Origin: Campylobacter sp.
GTDB taxonomy: Bacteria > Campylobacterota > Campylobacteria > Campylobacterales > Campylobacteraceae
DNA length: 5,022 bases
Reading direction: 5' to 3'
NCBI GenBank assembly: GCA_017940085.1
Contig: JAGAZK010000091.1
Coordinates: 1 to 5,022 of the forward strand
Shown in pieces: positions 1 to 5,022 of the stretch. Within the stretch, counting starts at the first letter, position 1, and every line of letters starts with the position of its first letter. The notes beneath the pieces are model-generated. The model searched no databases. It was not told where the DNA came from and saw only the letters and a list, made by a program, of their open reading frames with translations. A program made the translations under genes and the position numbers.

Positions 1-69
1 TCTTTAGCTGATTCTACGCTTTTGCAATCTACTACTTCTTCAATTAGCTCTTCTAAAGCTTTTTCTTTG

Positions 70-92
<23 letters not shown>
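1..92 (-). CDS. spoT: SpoT/Rsh (p)ppGpp synthetase-hydrolase, N-terminal fragment (partial)
   Basis: Only the first 30 codons and two bases are in the window; the gene runs off the left edge. The reading frame begins MVSLSQNDKEKALEELIEE and continues with VVDCKSVESAK, an acidic helical leader of the kind that precedes the HD hydrolase domain of Rsh enzymes. The start at 92 is the first possible one, because an in-frame TAG lies directly before the ATG and there is no other ATG before the edge. A weak Shine-Dalgarno (AGAAGG, 107-112) sits inside rpoZ, 14 bases from the start, which is long. The gene overlaps the end of rpoZ by 23 bases, suggesting coupled translation. The identity rests mainly on the rpoZ-spoT gene order known from Campylobacter and E. 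coli; no diagnostic motif of the enzyme is visible. Known role of the family: synthesis and breakdown of the stringent-response alarmone in the cytoplasm. Confidence 0.7.
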
Positions 93-1026
<934 letters not shown>

Positions 1027-1039
1027 AAAAATGTCGTGA

Positions 1040-1068
1040 ATTATATCCAAAAACTCTTTAATATTTTA
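1040..1068 (-). promoter_or_regulatory. Probable sigma-70 promoter for pyrH-rpoZ-spoT
   Basis: On the minus strand the gap holds TTTTTGGATATAATTC, with a perfect TATAAT at 1045-1040 preceded by a T-run and G. This resembles the vegetative promoter consensus reported for Campylobacter, in which the -10 box is strong, the -35 box is poorly conserved and A/T-rich periodic sequence lies upstream. No TTGACA-like hexamer is seen; the -35 region (about 1063-1068) reads TAAAAT. Transcription would start near 1032-1034, giving a leader of roughly 20 bases with the Shine-Dalgarno inside it. No hairpin or U-run terminator is seen in the gap, so read-through from the upstream genes is also likely. Confidence 0.65.
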
Positions 1069-1071
1069 TAA

Positions 1072-2232
1072 CTATTTTGAAGCAATTAAATCCATTGGAT
1101 TTATATGATAATTTCTTTGTGTTACTTCAAAAGTAAGATCTTGCTCTACTCTGCCTATAATATAGCCTTTTTTTATTTGACTTCCAACTTTAATTGTTGG
1201 AGCAATTTTGCTCAAATGTGCATAAATAGTGTGAATTCCATTTTCGTTTTCTACAATAACCACTTTTTCAAGCACAGCTGTATCTTTGGCAAAAACAACT
1301 TTGCCTGGTAATACGCTTTTGACCCTAGCATTTGGTTCATTTGATCTCAAAACCACAGATTGGTTGAAAATTTTAATTTTATAAATTGGATCTATATAAT
1401 CTCCAAATTTTTGTTTTATGCTAAATTCATCAAGCGGGGCTATGGTTTTTGGGCCATTATATCGTTTGACACTCATTTTATAATCAGTTTGAAGCTCTTT
1501 TACGCTTTCTTGTTGTTTTTTTGCTCTTGCGTTTTTAGCTACTATTTGGAGATCTTCAAGCGTTTTTCTAAGCTCTATTTGCTGGGCTTGGATTTTTCTT
1601 AATTGGGCTGTGTAATTGTCTTTGTCTTTTTTTAAATTTGATAAAGAATTTTGTTGTTTTGTTTGCAAAGAACTAAGTCTTGCTTGTTTGGTTTTAAAAT
1701 CCCTTAAATCGCTTTTTATTGAATTTATTTTTTTTGATTGAATTTCAATTAAATCAGAAGTCATAGTATAATTTTTAGCCAATCTAGCAAATTCATCTCT
1801 AATAGATGTGCTAAGTCTGCTTAGAATTTCATCTGCGATTATGCTTTCTTGGCTTTCTTTGAAATCTTTTGGAGCTATCAAATCATAAGCAAAATCTTCG
1901 CTAATTATTTTTATTAGACGCATTTCCATTTGTTTTTGATTTTTGATTAGCTCGTTGTTTTGTTTTGTGAGTTTGTTTAGCTCTACATTTGCACTACTAG
2001 CTCTAGATTCTAGTTTTTTGACTTGAACTCTGAGATCTTCGATTTGAGAATTTGTTTTTTGGATATTTTTTTCGCCTTTAATAATATCATTTGCCAAATC
2101 ATCTAATTTTTTGTTGATTTTGACTTCTAGTCTTTGATTGGATTTTATCGTGTTTTGTTGGTTTTTGATTTTATCTTGGACATTTGCCCCAAAAACAATC
2201 CCAAAACACAAAAATATAAATAAAAATCTCAT
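1072..2232 (-). CDS. Secreted coiled-coil protein with degenerate LytM (peptidase M23) domain; EnvC-like amidase activator
   Basis: 386 residues. A signal peptide (1-15 or 1-16, hydrophobic MRFLFIFLCFGIVFG) is followed by a long Lys/Gln/Glu-rich coiled-coil region (about 20-245) and a C-terminal LytM domain (about 258-386). The domain keeps KQKFGDY (274-279), VLPGKVVFA (307-315), HTIYAHLS (334-341), VGSQIKKGYIIG (349-360) and FEV...HINP (368-379). It lacks the usual zinc ligands: the HxxxD motif is replaced in the segment around FNQSVVLRS (289-297), and the final HLH triad is DLT (365-367). Only His339, in the YxHL motif, survives. E. coli EnvC has the same architecture and loss of residues; it binds FtsX and activates the amidases AmiA and AmiB at division. 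Being directly downstream of ftsX (ATGA overlap) supports that role. Databases would probably call it an M23 peptidase. A weak AGAGAAG (2237-2243) precedes the start. Confidence 0.88.
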   Translation of the reverse strand: MRFLFIFLCFGIVFGANVQDKIKNQQNTIKSNQRLEVKINKKLDDLANDIIKGEKNIQKTNSQIEDLRVQVKKLESRASSANVELNKLTKQNNELIKNQKQMEMRLIKIISEDFAYDLIAPKDFKESQESIIADEILSRLSTSIRDEFARLAKNYTMTSDLIEIQSKKINSIKSDLRDFKTKQARLSSLQTKQQNSLSNLKKDKDNYTAQLRKIQAQQIELRKTLEDLQIVAKNARAKKQQESVKELQTDYKMSVKRYNGPKTIAPLDEFSIKQKFGDYIDPIYKIKIFNQSVVLRSNEPNARVKSVLPGKVVFAKDTAVLEKVVIVENENGIHTIYAHLSKIAPTIKVGSQIKKGYIIGRVEQDLTFEVTQRNYHINPMDLIASK

Positions 2233-3041
2233 TTAACTTCTCTAGAATTAAGCATTACAAGGCTAACAGAAATAATTGAAGCTAATATTGAAGCCACAAA
2301 CAAAATAAATCCATCTCCTAAAAGATTTAAATTTGGAATATCAAATCCCACGCCTACAACAGCGACTTGCAATGAATCTAAATTTAAAATTAACATATAA
2401 AAAATACAAACCAAAAAAGTAGCTATCACGCTATCAATCAAAGCAAGTTTGTATAACATAGCTGATTTTAGCCAATACGGTGCGCCCAAATATGACATTA
2501 TTTCTATTCTTTGTCTGTGTTCATAAATCCAAATTCGCATTTGTTTAAAAATCAAAATAATACCCATTAAAGCGACAAGTGCCGTAAAATACTCAGAAAT
2601 ATTTTTAAACATAACCAAAAGCTTATAAATTTTATCGTAAGTATTAGAAAATGTCTCTACTTTTTTGACCCCTTCAAATTTATTAAGATCATTTTTGATT
2701 TTGTTTAGATAAGAAGCACTTGGAAAACTTGTTAGTTTGATTGAATAAAATTTAGGCAAAGTATTTTTTAAAAGTGTTAAATTTTTGATTGAAATATCGT
2801 TTTTAAGGCGATTAATTACTTCGCTTGTGTCTAATTCTTCTATATCATCAAATGTATTGATTGCTTCTTTTAGATCTGCTTTTTTGAGCTCTTTTTCACT
2901 AACAACTATGATATTATAATCTTTTCCCATTTTTGATTCATAATCATCTACGATTCTGCCTACCATAATACTAAATTCAATAGAAAACAAAAGTATTAAT
3001 AATGGAAAAATCACTCCTATGTGGGATTTAAGGAATTTCAT
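2229..3041 (-). CDS. ftsX: Cell-division ABC transporter membrane protein FtsX
   Basis: 270 residues from the preferred start. It shows the FtsX four-helix plan: TM1 about 8-28, a large periplasmic domain of roughly 120 residues, TM2 about 151-167, a cytoplasmic loop with HRQRIEIMSYLGAPYW, TM3 about 198-220, and TM4 about 244-263. The loop matches the family motif R-x-x-x-I-E-V-M-x-L-V-G-A, which faces the ATPase. FtsX pairs with FtsE; in known systems its periplasmic loop recruits and switches a peptidoglycan-hydrolase regulator, here plausibly the next gene. The ATG at 3041 is chosen because GGAGGAA (3045-3051) lies just three bases upstream. A further ATG at 3053, four codons earlier, overlaps this Shine-Dalgarno and has no good site of its own. 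The gene overlaps ftsE by 14 bases and shares an ATGA with the downstream gene. No TM or key-motif loss is apparent. Confidence 0.93.
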   Translation of the reverse strand: MKFLKSHIGVIFPLLILLFSIEFSIMVGRIVDDYESKMGKDYNIIVVSEKELKKADLKEAINTFDDIEELDTSEVINRLKNDISIKNLTLLKNTLPKFYSIKLTSFPSASYLNKIKNDLNKFEGVKKVETFSNTYDKIYKLLVMFKNISEYFTALVALMGIILIFKQMRIWIYEHRQRIEIMSYLGAPYWLKSAMLYKLALIDSVIATFLVCIFYMLILNLDSLQVAVVGVGFDIPNLNLLGDGFILFVASILASIISVSLVMLNSREVK

Positions 3042-3699
3042 GTATTCCTCCATTTACGATTTCAAAATGTCTATATGGAAGTCTGATACCAGAAGGAATT
3101 TTGTGAGTAACTACAACCACGCAAGTCCCAAGCCCATCTCTTGCTGATCTAAGCAAAGACCAAATAATATCACTTGAATATTCATCTAAACTTCCTGTTG
3201 GTTCATCGCAAAGCAAAATTTGCGGATTGTGTGCCAAAGCCCTTGCTACTGCGACTCTTTGTTGCTCTCCGCCACTTAATTCAAGTGGAAATTTATCTGA
3301 TTTGTGGAGCAAATTTACATGTTTTAGTAGCTTTGATACTTGTTTTTGGCAAACAGAAATATTATAGCCTTTTATAAGCAAAGGAAGCATAATATTTCTC
3401 TCCACACTCCATTCATTTATCAATCTAAAATCTTGAAAAATAAGCCCTAGTTTTTGGCGAAGTGCGGTAAGCTTGGAGCGAGAAATATTTGAAAGATTAT
3501 TCATACAAACTTTCATTTCTCCGCCATTTAGACCGATTGCACCATACATTGATTTTATCAGCGTTGATTTCCCAGAGCCACTTTTGCCAGTAATAAAAAC
3601 AAAATCTTTGTTTTTGATGGCGAAATTTGCATTATTTATTATGTTTAGACCTTTTTCATAACAAATACTCACATTTTTTGCTTCAATTATATTTTGCAA
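3028..3699 (-). CDS. ftsE: Cell-division ABC-type ATPase FtsE
   Basis: 223 residues, normal for FtsE. All ATP-binding-cassette elements are present: Walker A GKSGSGKST (38-46), Q-loop FQD (88-90), signature LSGGEQQRVAVARAL (141-155), Walker B ILLCDEP (161-167, catalytic Glu166), D-loop SLD (170-172) and switch His199 in VVTHK. It is the cytoplasmic ATPase of FtsEX, which couples ATP hydrolysis to control of septal peptidoglycan cleavage rather than to transport. The codon at 3699 is TTG, not ATG. It is preferred because AAAGGAG (3708-3714) is eight bases upstream and because the resulting N-terminus (QNIIEAKNVSICYEKG) lines up with the start of other FtsE proteins. The gene overlaps the end of trmB by 13 bases and ftsX by 14 bases. 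A few cysteines apart, nothing looks abnormal. Confidence 0.95.
   Translation of the reverse strand: MQNIIEAKNVSICYEKGLNIINNANFAIKNKDFVFITGKSGSGKSTLIKSMYGAIGLNGGEMKVCMNNLSNISRSKLTALRQKLGLIFQDFRLINEWSVERNIMLPLLIKGYNISVCQKQVSKLLKHVNLLHKSDKFPLELSGGEQQRVAVARALAHNPQILLCDEPTGSLDEYSSDIIWSLLRSARDGLGTCVVVVTHKIPSGIRLPYRHFEIVNGGIHEIP
3045..3051 (-). promoter_or_regulatory. Strong Shine-Dalgarno deciding the ftsX start
   Basis: GGAGGAA is located within the end of the ftsE coding sequence, three bases before ATG 3041. The ATG at 3053 runs into this element, so the longer ftsX start is unlikely. Confidence 0.8.
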
Positions 3700-4853
3700 A
3701 ATAGCAACTCCTTTAGCTTTTGATGAGCTTTTAAATTTGGCTGTGTTTTTAATGGCGTTTTGATAAAATATTTTATCTCATTTTTGTTAATTAAAACAAA
3801 AATATGTTCTGGTTTGTAAAATGAACCAAATGCGATTTTAAGTATTAAATTTGCTTCGTTTTTATAAATTCTTTGAATATGAATAAAAAAATCATCGCCT
3901 TTATGCGTAATTGGGGCTAAATTTGAACAAATTTGATCAAAATTTGGTTTATCAAAAACAAACTCACCACTTATTTTTGAGCTATTAGAGTGGATTGAGT
4001 TTGTAAAAATCATATCAAAAATATCTTTATTTTGGCGAACCCAGCGATCTTCGTATTTGCTTGAGACCTCTAAAAATCTGTTTTTGTAAATCTGCAAATT
4101 TGCAAGATCAAGATTTAAAAACACAGATGTGCTAAAATCAGTATAATCTTTGTCATCGCTCCTTAGCTCAAACAAACCGCCCTTTTTAAGCACTCTTTGA
4201 ACTTCTAGGGCAAACTCATCACTTACTACCCGACGGTTTTTTGATTTGTGCCAAGGGATAGGAAAATGTAAGAAAATTTTGTCAATGCAATTGTCTTGCA
4301 AAAGCGATAAGATCTTTCTTGCATCTAAATTTAATAAAATAATATTATTCAAATTTGAAGCTTTTGCTAAATTACTTACTTGCAAAATAGAAGGTTTATA
4401 TATTTCTATGCCGACAACTATGGCATTTGGATTGGATTTGGCTTGATAAAGCAAATGTCTGCCACTGCCAAAACCAATTTCTAAGAAAATTTCTTTGTTT
4501 TTTAAATTTGCTAAATTTGATATAAATTCATCTTCATCTAGCAAAAAATCAATCTTTTCTAATGATTTTTCGTGCGAATTTAAAGCACTAAATATTAAAT
4601 CCCAAGCCAAAAAATCCCTAAACTCACAAAGTGCTTTTTGCAAAACAAAAATATTTGCTGGACGCGTTGTTTTATCGCCTTTGACAAGATAATCATCTTT
4701 TCGTTTTTTGACTTGGATAAAAAATTCGTTATCTTTTAATTTTGTATAAATCAAACTTTCATCGCCACTTCTAGCAAACCACGCAAATTCACACTCACCT
4801 ACTTTGCACGGCAAATTTGCAAATTTAATATCTTTGGCGATAAAATTTGGCAT
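3687..4853 (-). CDS. trmB: tRNA (guanine-N7)-methyltransferase TrmB, extended epsilonproteobacterial form
   Basis: 388 residues, against about 210-240 for most bacterial TrmB. The Rossmann methyltransferase core spans about 115-285: SAM-binding EIFLEIGFGSGRHLL (121-135), acidic GIEIYK (148-153), LHFPIPWHKSKNRR (195-208, equivalent to the family's FPDPWxKxRHxKRR), ELRSDD (229-234, conserved Asp) and SKYEDR (265-270, equivalent to TKFExR). It makes m7G at position 46 of tRNA in the cytoplasm. The core is flanked by an N-terminal extension (about 110 residues before the core) and a C-terminal extension (286-388), neither of which I recognise; they share a loosely similar patch (44-71 and 322-354). 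The family Asp of FPDPW is Ile199, and the His of the RHxKRR part is missing. The ATG at 4853 directly follows the upstream stop (TAAATG), with a weak AAGG nearby. Position ahead of ftsEX matches C. jejuni Cj1278c. Confidence 0.9.
   Translation of the reverse strand: MPNFIAKDIKFANLPCKVGECEFAWFARSGDESLIYTKLKDNEFFIQVKKRKDDYLVKGDKTTRPANIFVLQKALCEFRDFLAWDLIFSALNSHEKSLEKIDFLLDEDEFISNLANLKNKEIFLEIGFGSGRHLLYQAKSNPNAIVVGIEIYKPSILQVSNLAKASNLNNIILLNLDARKILSLLQDNCIDKIFLHFPIPWHKSKNRRVVSDEFALEVQRVLKKGGLFELRSDDKDYTDFSTSVFLNLDLANLQIYKNRFLEVSSKYEDRWVRQNKDIFDMIFTNSIHSNSSKISGEFVFDKPNFDQICSNLAPITHKGDDFFIHIQRIYKNEANLILKIAFGSFYKPEHIFVLINKNEIKYFIKTPLKTQPNLKAHQKLKELLFCKI
3708..3714 (-). promoter_or_regulatory. Shine-Dalgarno for the TTG start of ftsE
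   Basis: AAAGGAG lies eight bases before the TTG at 3699, inside the last codons of trmB. A second TTG begins right at the edge of this element and is too close to serve as a start. Confidence 0.75.
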
Positions 4854-5022
4854 TTATTCAGCCTTGACTGTGATTTTGTTTGAATAATGCGAAGCCATAC
4901 CGTTTTCATCAGTGCAATGGACTTGATAAGTGTATTTTTCGCCTATATTGATATTTTTATCTATGTATTGGGTATCTGGAATATTGATTTTCTTTTTATC
5001 ACTTCCACTAGCCCTAAAAAGA
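4854..5022 (-). CDS. Fibronectin type III-domain protein, C-terminal fragment (FlpA-like, partial)
   Basis: The gene enters from the right edge; the last 55 residues and the TAA stop are visible. They form the second half of a fibronectin type III module: NIPDTQYIDKNINIGEKYTY, then QVHCTDENGMASHYSNKITV, with the characteristic Y-x-Y-x-V strand, a D/N-G turn and a closing S-N-x-I-x-V strand. In C. jejuni the gene at this place (Cj1279c) encodes FlpA, a surface lipoprotein with FnIII repeats that helps adhesion to host fibronectin. The lipoprotein signal and the other repeats would be outside the window, so localisation and adhesin function are inferred from gene order only. Its stop codon abuts the trmB ATG, so the two are probably co-transcribed. 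Confidence 0.8.
   Translation of the reverse strand, partial: LFRASGSDKKKINIPDTQYIDKNINIGEKYTYQVHCTDENGMASHYSNKITVKAE

Noticed and set aside
1168..1174. Programmed frameshift site (A-run followed by GG) in the EnvC-like gene
   Set aside because: The downstream LytM region reads normally in frame zero, with conserved motifs on both sides and no alternative product in the shifted frame that looks meaningful.
4851..4856. Fusion of the fibronectin type III protein with TrmB
   Set aside because: The two are separated by a clear TAA stop directly followed by ATG; one is expected at the cell surface and the other in the cytoplasm.

Overview
The window is a compact stretch of housekeeping and cell-division genes, all on the minus strand, from an AT-rich epsilonproteobacterium, almost certainly a Campylobacter. 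The order on the coding strand (fibronectin type III protein, trmB, ftsE, ftsX, LytM-domain protein, pyrH, rpoZ, spoT) matches, from memory, C. jejuni Cj1279c to Cj1272c. The Lys/Asn/Ile-rich proteins, A/T-rich codons and the TATAAT-type promoter with no clear -35 also fit. The sequence is not obviously C. jejuni itself; a C. fetus-like species is possible but cannot be settled here.

Reading in the direction of transcription (right to left): bases 5022-4854 hold the last 55 residues of a fibronectin type III-domain protein (FlpA-like). trmB follows with no gap and encodes an unusually long tRNA m7G46 methyltransferase. ftsE (TTG start), ftsX and a secreted coiled-coil/LytM protein come next, each overlapping its upstream neighbour by 4-14 bases. 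This trio looks like the FtsEX-EnvC machine: an ABC-type ATPase and membrane protein that control a periplasmic activator of peptidoglycan amidases. The LytM domain has lost most of its zinc-binding and catalytic residues, so it is probably a regulator and not an enzyme.

The only real intergenic gap (1016-1071, 56 bases) carries a good -10 box and a Shine-Dalgarno sequence for pyrH (UMP kinase). pyrH overlaps rpoZ (RNA polymerase omega) by 11 bases, and rpoZ overlaps the start of spoT (ppGpp synthetase/hydrolase) by 23 bases; only about 30 residues of SpoT are present.

I see no mobile elements, RNA genes, CRISPR arrays, poly-G phase-variation tracts or hairpin terminators, and no clearly new system. 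The points worth a second look are the degenerate LytM domain, the altered FPDPW motif and terminal extensions of TrmB, the start sites of ftsE and ftsX, and the N-terminus of omega.
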